Below, one piece after another: positions 8,866 to 17,845 of a DNA stretch of 64,000 bases (position 1 is its first letter; every line of letters begins with the position of its first letter). The stretch is taken from positions 124,001 to 188,000 of the forward strand of contig NZ_JAAAKZ010000007.1 of the NCBI RefSeq assembly GCF_009905605.1, given 5' to 3'. The DNA is from Runella sp. CRIBMP. GTDB lineage: Bacteria; Bacteroidota; Bacteroidia; Cytophagales; Spirosomataceae. The notes beneath the pieces were generated by a model, which was not told the DNA's origin, did no database searches, and saw only the letters and a list, made by a program, of their open reading frames with translations. The position numbers and the translations under genes were made by a program.

Positions 8866-10905
8866 CTAATAGCTCAACCCATCCCCAAATTTAAAGAGTG
8901 CATAGCCCTTGTTTTCGAGATGGCCCGGTACGTCTGACTTGTTTTCGACCACGGCCTGTTCAGAAATGGGCGTCGAAAATGGCATCTTGCCCGTGGGCTT
9001 AAATGCTCCACTTATGATGTCAATCAAGGCATCGGGTGTGGTGCCGAAGGTAGCCAAAACGGTCTTGGTATTATCCATGTCTAATTCATTAATCACCCAT
9101 GGACTGGTATAGTTGATGGCCACAATGGTGGGTTTGCTTTTGATAAGTTCGTTGACGTGAGCCACATCGATTTTGTTTTTGGAAAGGCTCAATTCAATTG
9201 GTTTGCCAGCAGAACTGAACAGACTTCCGCCGCTCGGAATCAGCCACAGCAGCACTGCATCGGCTTCATCTTTGGTAGCCACAAACTCAATCGTGGGGTG
9301 GGTAGAGGTTGGTTTATAGACCGTTACTGGGTTGGGCGTGCGTCCGTTGTTGTAGTAGGTTTCAAAATAAACTTTCGTGTGGCGCGCAGTGGTTTGGGCT
9401 TTGAGAGGCAGCAGTTTGGCGTCGTTGCGGAGCAACACGATGGACTTGCGCAAGGCCAGATCGCCTTTTTTCTGAAATTCGGCATTGCCTACTATTTTAG
9501 AGGCGGCCTCGGTATCCACATACGGATTTTCAAAAAGGCCCAGTTCAAATTTTTCTTTTAATAGTCGGCTGATGGATTCGTTGATTCGCTCTTCTTTTAC
9601 CAAGCCTTTTTTGACCGTTTCCAACAAAATAGCGGGGTCGGCACCGCCCGAAAAAATATCAACGCCGGCGTCGATGGCTTTTTGGTAGCGCTCAATAATC
9701 GTGAGGTTTTCTACGCCCCAAGGCATCATGTCAATTGGGCCAGTATCGGAGTTGATAATGCCTTTGAAGCCGAGTTTTTTACGTAATAAATCGTTGATAA
9801 TGGCTTTGTTGTACGAAAATCCCACGGCTTCCATATTCTTGTCTTTGGGTGCCGAATAGTACGGCATGATGGAAGAAGTGCCCGCTTCGATGGCTGCTTT
9901 GAAAGGCTTCAAGTGGTACTCAAACATCCCGCCTGGATAATGCGCAAACTTGCCCCACTCAAAGTGTGAATCCTGGCCGTCGACCTGCGGACCGCCGCCG
10001 GGGAAGTGTTTTGTGGTCATCGCGACCGAGTTTTTGCCCAGTTTGGTGCCTTGAAAACCCAGCACAATTTCGCGAATCATGTTGGCCGACAAATCGGCAT
10101 CTTCACCAAAAGTGCCTTCCACGCGTTGCCAGCGGGGTTCGGTGGCCAAATCGGCCATGTACATATAGCCTTTGCGCAAGCCCACCGCCGACCATTCTTG
10201 GGCGGCAATTTCGGCAAATTCACGGGTAAGTTTCAGGTCCCGCATGGCCGCCATACCCAATTCGCCAGGCCATTTAGAAAATACCGTCGTGCCCACGCTC
10301 AAGCCGACAGAGGCGTCAATCGTCACGTGGTTGCGTGGGTTTGACGCGACAATGGCAGGAATGCCCAAACGGGAGGTTTCGCACAACGCCTGTAAATTAT
10401 TGGCCCAATCAGCCATGATTTTGGCGGAAGTGTTGGCCCGTAAAATAAAATGACGCAGGTGGAAATTCATAACCCCTTTGGTGGTACCCGCCGCCGACAT
10501 CATTGGCGTAGGCAAAGGCTTGCGGGTAAACATATTATTTGGTTGTACTAAATCTTCTTCATTGAAATCACTCGTAATTTCTCCCCTAGTTGCATTAGCC
10601 TGAAACGCCTGATCACCTTTTAAACGCGTTGTACTGATAATCATGAAGCCGATTTTTTCCTCCATCGTCATCTGAGAAATCAAGTCGTTGATTCTGACCT
10701 CGTTGGACAATCGCCAGTCTTCGTATTTATCGAGTTTGCCGTTTTTATTTAAATCTTTAAATTGTAATCCGTTAACGGTCAGTAACTTTGCTGAACGGTA
10801 TCCGAGAGACGGCTGCGTTTTTATCTGCGCCCAAACAGCGTTGGAAGCAAACAACAGCACTCCCAAAAGAAGCGAGGGCGTAGAGAGCAATTTAGTAGAT
10901 TTCAT
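8866..10905 (-). CDS. secreted glycoside hydrolase family 3 (beta-glucosidase-like)
   Basis: 679 aa. The signal peptide is residues 1-26, ending SNAVWA before QIKTQ. Residues 51-62 (DLNKNGKLDKYE) form an EF-hand/dockerin-like calcium loop, also found in the second GH3 of this window. The GH3 N-terminal barrel contains KHFPGGGPQVDGQDSH (299-314) and the nucleophile motif KLGFKGIINSD, making D387 the likely nucleophile. The C-terminal alpha/beta sandwich follows (RKSIVLLRNDAKLLPL onward), but there is no fibronectin-III tail, so it is shorter than many GH3 enzymes. It probably releases terminal beta-linked sugars in the periplasm or outside. It is divergent from a LacI regulator that likely controls it. 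Confidence 0.93.
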   Translation of the reverse strand: MKSTKLLSTPSLLLGVLLFASNAVWAQIKTQPSLGYRSAKLLTVNGLQFKDLNKNGKLDKYEDWRLSNEVRINDLISQMTMEEKIGFMIISTTRLKGDQAFQANATRGEITSDFNEEDLVQPNNMFTRKPLPTPMMSAAGTTKGVMNFHLRHFILRANTSAKIMADWANNLQALCETSRLGIPAIVASNPRNHVTIDASVGLSVGTTVFSKWPGELGMAAMRDLKLTREFAEIAAQEWSAVGLRKGYMYMADLATEPRWQRVEGTFGEDADLSANMIREIVLGFQGTKLGKNSVAMTTKHFPGGGPQVDGQDSHFEWGKFAHYPGGMFEYHLKPFKAAIEAGTSSIMPYYSAPKDKNMEAVGFSYNKAIINDLLRKKLGFKGIINSDTGPIDMMPWGVENLTIIERYQKAIDAGVDIFSGGADPAILLETVKKGLVKEERINESISRLLKEKFELGLFENPYVDTEAASKIVGNAEFQKKGDLALRKSIVLLRNDAKLLPLKAQTTARHTKVYFETYYNNGRTPNPVTVYKPTSTHPTIEFVATKDEADAVLLWLIPSGGSLFSSAGKPIELSLSKNKIDVAHVNELIKSKPTIVAINYTSPWVINELDMDNTKTVLATFGTTPDALIDIISGAFKPTGKMPFSTPISEQAVVENKSDVPGHLENKGYALFKFGDGLSY

Positions 10906-11060
10906 AGGTTATGCGTTTTTGAAGTTGAGGTTTAACGTAAGTATAATTAAACCAAGGTACAGTTTGAACGATTCGGGAATTTATCCCAATTTTTTTGTTG
11001 ATTTTATGTCTATTAGGGTGTATTTACAAGAAAATATATGTTTATTTTTAAAAATCTTAA

Positions 11061-11086
11061 CGCAAACGTTCCCGAAAACGATTGCG
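11061..11086. promoter_or_regulatory. candidate LacI-family operator
   Basis: Imperfect 26-bp palindrome centred on CG: outer arms cgcaa/ttgcg and inner arms cgtt/aacg around a central cg. It lies between the divergent GH3 (-) and LacI (+) genes, 108 bp before the regulator start. CG-centred palindromes are typical LacI-family operators. That this regulator binds here is inference. Confidence 0.5.
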
Positions 11087-11193
11087 TCAATCAGAACATT
11101 TCAATAAAAAATGTAAAAATACCTAACTGCCTTGTTGTATTTATTTTTTTCTGATTTGGAGAAAAATATGACTTTTTTAAGATAGTACCTAAG

Positions 11194-12213
11194 ATGAAAA
11201 AAACAACCATCAAAGATATTGCCCGGGAACTCAACGTTTCGACCTCTACGGTTTCGAGGGCGTTGCGCGACAGCTATGAAATCGGAGCCGAGACCAAACA
11301 GCGGGTATTGGAACTGGCACAGCGGCTCGACTATACGCCAGACCCCGTGGCGTTGAGCCTGTTGAGTAGCCACAGCAACGACATTGGGGTGATTGTGCCC
11401 GATATTTCCAATCCTTTTTTTGCCCTGGTGATTGCGGGTATTGAAGATGTGGCTTTTGCCCAAGGCTATCACGTAGTGATTTATCAAAGCCACGACAACT
11501 ACGAACGTGAGGTGATGAACGTCAGGCACATTGCCAATCGTCGTAAAGATGGGATGTTGGTTTCGTTGGCTACCGGAACCCAAGATTATGCCCACTTCAA
11601 GAGTCTCCACGATCAAGGATTTCCCATTGTGTTTTTTGACCGTATTTGTGACGAAATAGATACCCATAAAGTATCGGTAGATGATTTTGAAGGGGCTTAT
11701 CAAGCCACCGAGCACTTGATAAAACAGGGTTGTAAAACAATCGCGCATATCTCTGGGCCGCCCAATTTACTCATCAGCCGCCGTCGATTGCACGGCTATC
11801 GGTCGGCGTTGCTTGACTATAAAATACCCATTATGGAGGACATCATTATGTCGTCTGAATACAACTCGCAGGAAGCCCTCGTCATTACACGTAGGTTGCT
11901 GAGTGGCTCGGTCAAAGTAGACGGCATTTTTGCCTCTAGCGACAACATCGCCATCGGTTCTCACGCGGCCATTACAGAAGCAGGACTATCCATGCCGCAC
12001 GATATTGCGCTGATTGGGTTTTCGGATTTGCCCATCACTGGCCTGCTCAATCCCGCCTTGAGTACCGTAGCGCAGCCTGCGTTTGAGATGGGGCGCTCCG
12101 CGGCTGAATTGCTGATTAATCTGATCAAAAATCCCAAAAACGACAGGATTTCGATTTCTAATGTTTTGAGAACGGGCTTGGTTATCAGAGAATCCTCCTT
12201 GAGGATTCAATAA
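11194..12213 (+). CDS. LacI-family transcriptional regulator
   Basis: 339 aa. The N-terminal helix-turn-helix and hinge helix (IKDIARELNVSTSTVSRAL, residues 6-24, then RLDYTPDPVA) are followed by a periplasmic-binding-protein-like sugar-sensing domain (IGVIVPDISNPFFALVIAGI ... GIFASSDNIAIG). The length is standard. It is divergent from the GH3 gene, and a CG-centred palindrome lies between them. The simplest reading is a sugar-responsive repressor or activator of that GH3 gene and perhaps of the esterase gene downstream. The effector is unknown. Confidence 0.94.
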   Translation: MKKTTIKDIARELNVSTSTVSRALRDSYEIGAETKQRVLELAQRLDYTPDPVALSLLSSHSNDIGVIVPDISNPFFALVIAGIEDVAFAQGYHVVIYQSHDNYEREVMNVRHIANRRKDGMLVSLATGTQDYAHFKSLHDQGFPIVFFDRICDEIDTHKVSVDDFEGAYQATEHLIKQGCKTIAHISGPPNLLISRRRLHGYRSALLDYKIPIMEDIIMSSEYNSQEALVITRRLLSGSVKVDGIFASSDNIAIGSHAAITEAGLSMPHDIALIGFSDLPITGLLNPALSTVAQPAFEMGRSAAELLINLIKNPKNDRISISNVLRTGLVIRESSLRIQ

Positions 12214-12341
12214 ACTAAGTTGATTTATATCAGGCAGAATGTCCTAAAATGGATTGAATTTGTCGACAATTGATTGCTTTTCCCTACAATTTTTGCTTAA
12301 TTAACCGCAATTTTGTACAAAAAAAACACTTAAAAATACCA

Positions 12342-13907
12342 ATGAAATTAGCTATCTACACGCTTATTACCCTTCTAACCCTGACGGGAGCAACGGGATA
12401 TACCCAACAAGTAATCCAATTGTATGAGGGAAAAGCGCCCGGCTCTGAAAGTTGGACGTGGGGAGAAAAGGAAAGCGTGAACAATGCCTTCAAGACCAGA
12501 ACGGTTTATAACGTATCGCAACCCACGTTGACTGCTTATTTGCCCAAGCCGGAAATCGCGACGGGAACGGCGGTGATTGTGGCTCCGGGCGGGGCTTTTC
12601 ACATTCTTTCCATCGATAGCGAAGGTATTGAGGTGGCCAAATGGTTGAATTCCAAAGGTGTGGCGGCATTTGTGCTTAAATATCGACTGGTGCGAAGCGT
12701 CACCGACGACCCCGTGGCGGAACTGATGCCCAAAATGCGGGATTTTAAGAAGCTCGACGAAGAAAACGCCCCCGTGGTAGAAATGGCCGTAGCCGATGGC
12801 AAAAAAGCGATAGAATATGTGAGAACACACGCCAAGGAGCTAGATATTTTGCCCAACCAAATCGGGATTATGGGCTTCTCGGCGGGTGGAGCGTTGACGT
12901 TGGGTGTGGGATTGAGCTACACCGCCGCCAACCGTCCAGATTTTATTGCGCCGATTTATCCCAAAACGGATATTTTTGGGGAGATAAAAGTGCCTGCCGA
13001 TGCCCCACCAGCGTGGATTTGCGCCGCTTCCGACGACCAACTGGGCTTTGCTCCGCACGCCACGGCTTTGTATGATGCGTGGATTGCGGCCAAAAAAATC
13101 GCAGAATTACATATTTACCAAAAAGGAGGACATGGTTTTGGCATGAACAAACAAAAAATCCCCACCGATACTTGGTATGAGCGCTTTGGAGATTGGATGA
13201 AATTGCAGGGTTACCTTAAAAAACTGCGTCCTTCCGCGTTGGATTTGAAATATTCAGAAGAGCAAATTGCGAGTTTTCAACGCAACGACTGGGCGTATTT
13301 GAGCCGCTATGCCGATGCCAATAAAAAGCTGCCCGCCCCTAAAGCCGATGAAAATCGGGTGGTATTTCTAGGGAATTCCATCACTGAAGGTTGGGTGAAC
13401 AAACAACCTGAGTTTTTTGCCAAAGGCAACTACATCGGTCGGGGCATTAGCGGGCAGACCTCGCCGCAAGCGTTGTTGCGGTTTCGACCCGATGTGGTAG
13501 AATTGAAACCAAAAGTGGTGGTTATCAACATCGGTATTAACGATATTGCTGAAAATACAGGCCCATACAACCCCGAATTTACGCTGGGAAACATCGCTTC
13601 TATGGTCGAAATTGCAAAGGCTAACCAAATCAAAGTCGTGCTGGCGTCGGTGCACCCCGCGTTTGAGTTTCCGTGGCGGAAGGAAATTGCGGATGTTCCC
13701 AATAAAATTATTCAACTAAACGAACGCTTAAAAGCGTATGCTCAAAAGAATGGGTTGGTGTATTTGGATTATCATACCGCGATGAAAGACGGTCGTAATG
13801 GCATGAGCCCAGACATTGCCGGCGATGGCGTGCATCCAACCTTAAAAGGCTACCAAATCATGGCTCCGCTGGCCGAGAAGGCAATAGAGGAGGCGTTGAA
13901 AAAATAG
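12342..13907 (+). CDS. secreted double esterase: alpha/beta hydrolase fused to SGNH/GDSL hydrolase
   Basis: 521 aa from the ATG at 12342, which gives a clean signal peptide (MKLAIYTLITLLTLTGATGYTQ). The in-frame ATG at 12270 would add 24 residues of non-signal sequence. The first half is a BD-FAE/acetyl-esterase-like alpha/beta hydrolase with an oxyanion region VAPGGAFH, elbow GFSAGG and a late KGGHGFG histidine. The second half, from about residue 335, is an SGNH hydrolase: block I GNSITEG, block III NIGIND and block V DGVHPT. Two esterase domains in one chain suggest deacylation of a doubly decorated plant glycan; this is inference from the families. An AraC regulator follows 28 bp downstream. 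Confidence 0.9.
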   Translation: MKLAIYTLITLLTLTGATGYTQQVIQLYEGKAPGSESWTWGEKESVNNAFKTRTVYNVSQPTLTAYLPKPEIATGTAVIVAPGGAFHILSIDSEGIEVAKWLNSKGVAAFVLKYRLVRSVTDDPVAELMPKMRDFKKLDEENAPVVEMAVADGKKAIEYVRTHAKELDILPNQIGIMGFSAGGALTLGVGLSYTAANRPDFIAPIYPKTDIFGEIKVPADAPPAWICAASDDQLGFAPHATALYDAWIAAKKIAELHIYQKGGHGFGMNKQKIPTDTWYERFGDWMKLQGYLKKLRPSALDLKYSEEQIASFQRNDWAYLSRYADANKKLPAPKADENRVVFLGNSITEGWVNKQPEFFAKGNYIGRGISGQTSPQALLRFRPDVVELKPKVVVINIGINDIAENTGPYNPEFTLGNIASMVEIAKANQIKVVLASVHPAFEFPWRKEIADVPNKIIQLNERLKAYAQKNGLVYLDYHTAMKDGRNGMSPDIAGDGVHPTLKGYQIMAPLAEKAIEEALKK

Positions 13908-13935
13908 GATTGGCAAGATTTAAACAAATTGATGC

Positions 13936-14844
13936 GTGAAAAACAGTACTGTTCCGATACTGAACCCGTTTGAAATGGGACAAATCCATTTTGACGCTCA
14001 GTTGGCGTGGCAAACGTTGTTTACGTCGACGCATCATTTTTTTCACATCAATCGCCTCGAAGAATACAAAGACATGATGAAGTTTCCGCTGCCGCCGCAC
14101 CGGAAAATGGTCTTTGATTTTGTGTTTTTGACGAGCGGAACCAGCGTCAGGAGCAAGGGGTTGGACAGTTATCAATTTGGGGCCAATACGTTTTTCTTTT
14201 TGCCCGCCTACCAGATTACCGCGCACAAATCCCTAAGTTTGGATGCTAAAGGCTTTTACTGTCACTTCGATAGCGAGGTTTTGACCAAAAACTTTCAATC
14301 CAAAGACCTGTTTGCCGACTATTCATTTCTGCAATTTATTGGTAATCCGTTGGTGACCATCGACGAAGAAACCACGCAAACAATTTTATTTATTCTGCAC
14401 CGGCTCGAAAAAGAATACAAAAAAAGTGATTCGCCCGATTTTAGCATTGTGCAGGGGTATTTGCTGGCGTTGATGTCGGAAATCAGACCGTTTGTGAAAA
14501 CCGAGCAAAAAGTAAAAATCAACGCGGCTTCGCAGATTACGGAAAAATACAAAAGTGCGCTAGCACAGTATAGTTATCAAAAACAAAAAATCAGGGATTA
14601 TGCCGATATTCTTTCGGTGACGCCCAACCACCTCAACAAGTGCGTAAAGGCCACAACGGGCAAATCTGCCCACGAGTTGCTCGATGATATGCTCCTACTG
14701 GAAGCCAAGGTAATGCTCAAACAGACGGGGCTTTCGATTGCCGAAGTCGCTTTCCGAATCGGGAAAACTGAACTGAGTGATTTTGGTCGTTTCTTTAAAC
14801 AAAAAACGGGATTTACCCCGGGAGAATACCGCAAAAAGGATTGA
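13936..14844 (+). CDS. AraC-family transcriptional regulator
   Basis: 302 aa. A GTG start is chosen because the N-terminal stretch VPILNPFE...IHF aligns with IPILKPEI...FHF at the start of the paralogue at 32619. The N-terminal cupin-like sensor contains HINRLEEYKDMMKFPLPPHRK. The C-terminal AraC DNA-binding domain has two helix-turn-helices (DYADILSVTPNHLNKCVK and SIAEVAFRIGKTELSDFGRF), ending FFKQKTGFTPGEYRK. It follows the double esterase by 28 bp, just as its paralogue follows a GH3 gene, so each probably senses the product of the enzyme encoded upstream. Confidence 0.93.
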   Translation: MKNSTVPILNPFEMGQIHFDAQLAWQTLFTSTHHFFHINRLEEYKDMMKFPLPPHRKMVFDFVFLTSGTSVRSKGLDSYQFGANTFFFLPAYQITAHKSLSLDAKGFYCHFDSEVLTKNFQSKDLFADYSFLQFIGNPLVTIDEETTQTILFILHRLEKEYKKSDSPDFSIVQGYLLALMSEIRPFVKTEQKVKINAASQITEKYKSALAQYSYQKQKIRDYADILSVTPNHLNKCVKATTGKSAHELLDDMLLLEAKVMLKQTGLSIAEVAFRIGKTELSDFGRFFKQKTGFTPGEYRKKD

Positions 14845-14871
14845 AAAGAAGGGCGTGTTTGAGAGAATTCA

Positions 14872-14905
14872 GATAGGGCTATACGAGGTTGAGAATAGCC
14901 CTATC
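14872..14905. terminator. bidirectional hairpin terminator
   Basis: An 11-bp perfect stem, gatagggctat (14872-14882) with atagccctatc (14895-14905), and a 12-nt loop. It sits between the convergent AraC (+) and RraA-like (-) genes, with an A/T-rich stretch (cattattttttag) to the right. Confidence 0.7.
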
Positions 14906-14916
14906 CGAACAATACA

Positions 14917-15864
14917 TTATTTTTTAGCTTCCAAATACGCATTCAATTCTTTGCGGGGCATGGGAAGTTTGTTGTCGGGTAGGCTACGCAAATAATCATG
15001 AAATTCTTTGTTCATCTGAGGGGTATAATCGCTATCTATTTGGCCGGTTGTCCAATCGCCAGCCTTGTTGCGCATGATGCCGTATACGTGACGAAGGTTG
15101 CTTATTTCTGCTTCCAGTACGATTCCTTCTACCAAATAGGCGGGTAGAAAAAGGGTGCCATAGGGGCTGGCATACACCACATCGCCAGGCAAAACGGTGG
15201 CATCGCCGATTCGGATGGGGGCATTGATTGAGGTCAACATCACTTCATTGATGGCCGAAGGGTGATTACCCAAAATCCAACCGTTAAATCCTTCTACCTT
15301 CTGGATTTCTTGCAAATTTCGTACGCTGCCCCAAAATACCACGCCCCGTTTTGATTTTGAGTAAATAGAGTTGGCCAATCGGTCGCCAATCAATGTCCCC
15401 TCATTCATTTTTGCAAAACCATCGGCCACGTACACATCTCCATCTTTAAGCATCTCAATAGGCCATACGTTTGACAGTGCCTTGTCGCCGTGGCCTTCGG
15501 CCAGTCCCACTTTTCGGATAACATCCCCAAAATCGGGCCGTTGTGGCATGTATTGAGCCGTCACCGCCCGTCCAGTCATGATGGTATTTTTGTCGGGGTT
15601 GACCATCATCCAATTTCCTTGGTATTGGTTATTAAATTTGTGCTTTTTTAAACCACCCCAAGCGTGGGTCAACACCACCTTTTTGAGCCTTTCCAGTAAA
15701 TCGTCTGATACATAGGGCCTTCCGTCGGGAAGTCTCTCTCCTTTCCATTGTTGGGTAAGGGAGATGATGTATTCGCGATTCATCGCAACCCTGTTGTATT
15801 GGGCATGGGCATCATTGCAGATAAGAGCAGTAAAGATGAATAAACCAGAAAGAACACGTCGCAT
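14917..15864 (-). CDS. exported RraA-like (HMG-aldolase/RraA superfamily) protein
   Basis: 315 aa with a signal peptide (residues 1-22, ending NDAHA before QYNR), unusual because RraA-fold proteins are normally cytosolic. The RraA-like domain spans about residues 80-260 (GTLIGDRLANSI, GVVFWGSVRN, PGDVVYASPYGTLFLP). Enzymes of this superfamily (4-hydroxy-4-methyl-2-oxoglutarate aldolases, some decarboxylases) use an Arg-Asp pair in GxVRD. Here the pair is R182-N183, so a metal-binding Asp appears to be replaced. It may be an altered or non-catalytic member. Last gene of the minus-strand unit that probably starts at 19375; the 178-bp gap before it could hold its own promoter. Confidence 0.82.
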   Translation of the reverse strand: MRRVLSGLFIFTALICNDAHAQYNRVAMNREYIISLTQQWKGERLPDGRPYVSDDLLERLKKVVLTHAWGGLKKHKFNNQYQGNWMMVNPDKNTIMTGRAVTAQYMPQRPDFGDVIRKVGLAEGHGDKALSNVWPIEMLKDGDVYVADGFAKMNEGTLIGDRLANSIYSKSKRGVVFWGSVRNLQEIQKVEGFNGWILGNHPSAINEVMLTSINAPIRIGDATVLPGDVVYASPYGTLFLPAYLVEGIVLEAEISNLRHVYGIMRNKAGDWTTGQIDSDYTPQMNKEFHDYLRSLPDNKLPMPRKELNAYLEAKK

Positions 15865-16042
15865 AGTTATGGATTTAGAGGTTTGTTTGGCTACCTACAT
15901 TGTAATACTTAATGGTACTAAATTTACTGTTTTGTGAACCCTGAAATTGAAAATATTTCTTGGTATTGTATAGTTTTTGAGCAACGCCTTCACTTTCAGG
16001 CTGTCAGAAAATCGTACCCCTTTGTAGTGACGGGTTGGGGGG

Positions 16043-16789
16043 TTACTTTGCCCCCTGAATTTTTTTATCAACCAACGTAAATTCGAAATAGGCGAAGTTG
16101 TTGCCTTTGTTGTAATGAAAGGTCAACAGGTGAAGCCCAGGTTTAGAGAAAGAAATAGTGCCGATTTCGCCCTTATTCCAATGGTGAAAATTGCCCGTAT
16201 TCAACGGAAGTTTGCAGATAGTAGCAGTTGTTTGATTTATGTCAAAGGAGATTTTTGAGTCACTGTTGGCGTATAGCGCGTCGATTTTATACTTGCCTGC
16301 TATCTTGACATCCACTGTATAATTGAGCCACTCGTTATCTTCCGTCCAGCCGACATAGAACTGATTTACTTCGGGGGTGTAATAGTTGTTGAGGTGATTG
16401 AAGTCGGCAAAGTCTTTGGTATAAGAAACATCAACTGCTTCCTCATTCCTAAACGCCCATTCGTACTGCGTAGCATGAGGGCGCTGGTGGCGGGGGGCCA
16501 AGTTGAGTCCACCGCTGCCTCGGTTTTCGGTTTCGAAGTCATGGTAAGCCACGCCTTCACCGCCCAAGTCATAGAAAGCACATTCGAGTTTTCCAGGAAT
16601 TACCTGCGCCCTCCCCGTGTGGGTGGAATCTACGAAGGGGCGGCCTTTGTAATTGGCTGGAACAGATGATTGTATGGGGTTGGAATTAAGTCGGTCTTCT
16701 CTCAATTTCTCCTGAGCCAAGCCAGAGAAAACCAAAAAAATGAACAGTGTGCCAAAAACGGCGAGACGAAGAGTGCTTTTCTTTTTCAT
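16043..16789 (-). CDS. secreted CBM6-like carbohydrate-binding protein
   Basis: 248 aa with a signal peptide (residues 1-25, ending FSGLA before QEKL). The rest is a single beta-sandwich resembling carbohydrate-binding module family 6: PGKLECAFYDLGGEGVAYHD, GWTEDNEWLNYTVDV and a late HLLTFHYNKGNNFAYFEF. No catalytic domain is visible. CBM6 modules normally ride on glycosidases, so a free-standing exported module may serve to hold a glycan at the cell or have acquired another role. It lies 33 bp downstream of the isomerase-like gene in the same unit. Confidence 0.82.
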   Translation of the reverse strand: MKKKSTLRLAVFGTLFIFLVFSGLAQEKLREDRLNSNPIQSSVPANYKGRPFVDSTHTGRAQVIPGKLECAFYDLGGEGVAYHDFETENRGSGGLNLAPRHQRPHATQYEWAFRNEEAVDVSYTKDFADFNHLNNYYTPEVNQFYVGWTEDNEWLNYTVDVKIAGKYKIDALYANSDSKISFDINQTTATICKLPLNTGNFHHWNKGEIGTISFSKPGLHLLTFHYNKGNNFAYFEFTLVDKKIQGAK

Positions 16790-16822
16790 GAGCAGTTACC
16801 TTATCCGGTCAGAATTGTTTCC

Positions 16823-17779
16823 TTATTTGTAGACTTCCTGAATGGCCACATCTAACTCTTTCAGCATTGCAGGGACCAACGCAAAAGGGTCGTATGATTT
16901 GCCGCGCACGGACAGGGTTTCAATGGGCAAATAGCCCTTGTATCCGCCCTTTTTTATAATCTGAACCAAGCGCTTATAATCCGTCGGAACTTCGCTGCCC
17001 AGTCCGAAAACACTTTCTTTGACCTGCCAATTAATGGCATACGGCACAACGGCGGCAATGTCTTGATAAGGGTCTTTGGTTTTGAAATTGCCGGTATCCA
17101 CGATCAGTCCGGTCCATTTGGAGTTCACCGCGTCCAGCACATAGATGCATTGCTCGGCCGTTTGCAGCATATCTCCATGATTTTGGATGCCGATTTTGAC
17201 CCCGTATTTTTCCCCGTAAACGGCACATTCTTTATAACATTCGATCATCCATCCGGCCACTTCCTTCCATTTGTGTTCGTAGCCTTTGGGAATCTCGCCC
17301 GAAAACACCCGCACCACTGGAGCCCCCATTTTAGAAGCCGCTACAATCCAGTTTTTGGCAAGTTGCACACCTTCCGCGCGTACTTTAGGGTCGGGAGAGG
17401 CAAAGTTATTCCGTATCCCGGTACCGCTGATCCTAATTCCCAATTCCGCGGCCCGGTCCCTGAATTTTTGTAAGTATTCATCGGAAGGCACTTCTGGATA
17501 GGTGGGAAAGAAATAAGCCGTAGGGTCAAGCGCTTTGATGTGTTGGGTGGCACACCAATCAAGCAGGTTAAACAAAGTGTATACCTGATTTTTGTTGCGG
17601 GCATCGCGAGCGGTGAGCAAATCGCTGAACGAATAGGCATTCAAGGTCGCGATAACTGGTTTTTCTCCGCTTTTATTTTTTTGTGCCAACGTCGGGAAAC
17701 CACCGATACAGCATACGATGGTTAGCAGACTCAATACGAAACAGGCGCGCTTTGTGGCTGTCTTGAAATAGTGATTCAT
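16823..17779 (-). CDS. exported xylose isomerase-like TIM barrel (sugar phosphate isomerase/epimerase family)
   Basis: 318 aa with a signal peptide (about residues 1-32, ending FPTLA before QKNK). The TIM-barrel family shared by endonuclease IV and xylose isomerase is seen in ALDPTAYFFP, KIGIQNHGDMLQT and GLIVDTGNFKTKDPYQD, which carry the usual metal-ligand His/Glu/Asp positions, and in a final GYLPIETL. Exported members are frequent in Bacteroidota sugar loci, and some act on 3-keto-glycosides. Phosphorylated substrates are unlikely outside the cytoplasm, so the family name should not be taken literally. A second exported member is at 43541. Confidence 0.85.
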   Translation of the reverse strand: MNHYFKTATKRACFVLSLLTIVCCIGGFPTLAQKNKSGEKPVIATLNAYSFSDLLTARDARNKNQVYTLFNLLDWCATQHIKALDPTAYFFPTYPEVPSDEYLQKFRDRAAELGIRISGTGIRNNFASPDPKVRAEGVQLAKNWIVAASKMGAPVVRVFSGEIPKGYEHKWKEVAGWMIECYKECAVYGEKYGVKIGIQNHGDMLQTAEQCIYVLDAVNSKWTGLIVDTGNFKTKDPYQDIAAVVPYAINWQVKESVFGLGSEVPTDYKRLVQIIKKGGYKGYLPIETLSVRGKSYDPFALVPAMLKELDVAIQEVYK

Positions 17780-17845
17780 GGATGTACGAGTTTAAAAGTT
17801 TGGGTATTGACACATGCGCTGGAATGACACTCAAGCCCTTTGCGG

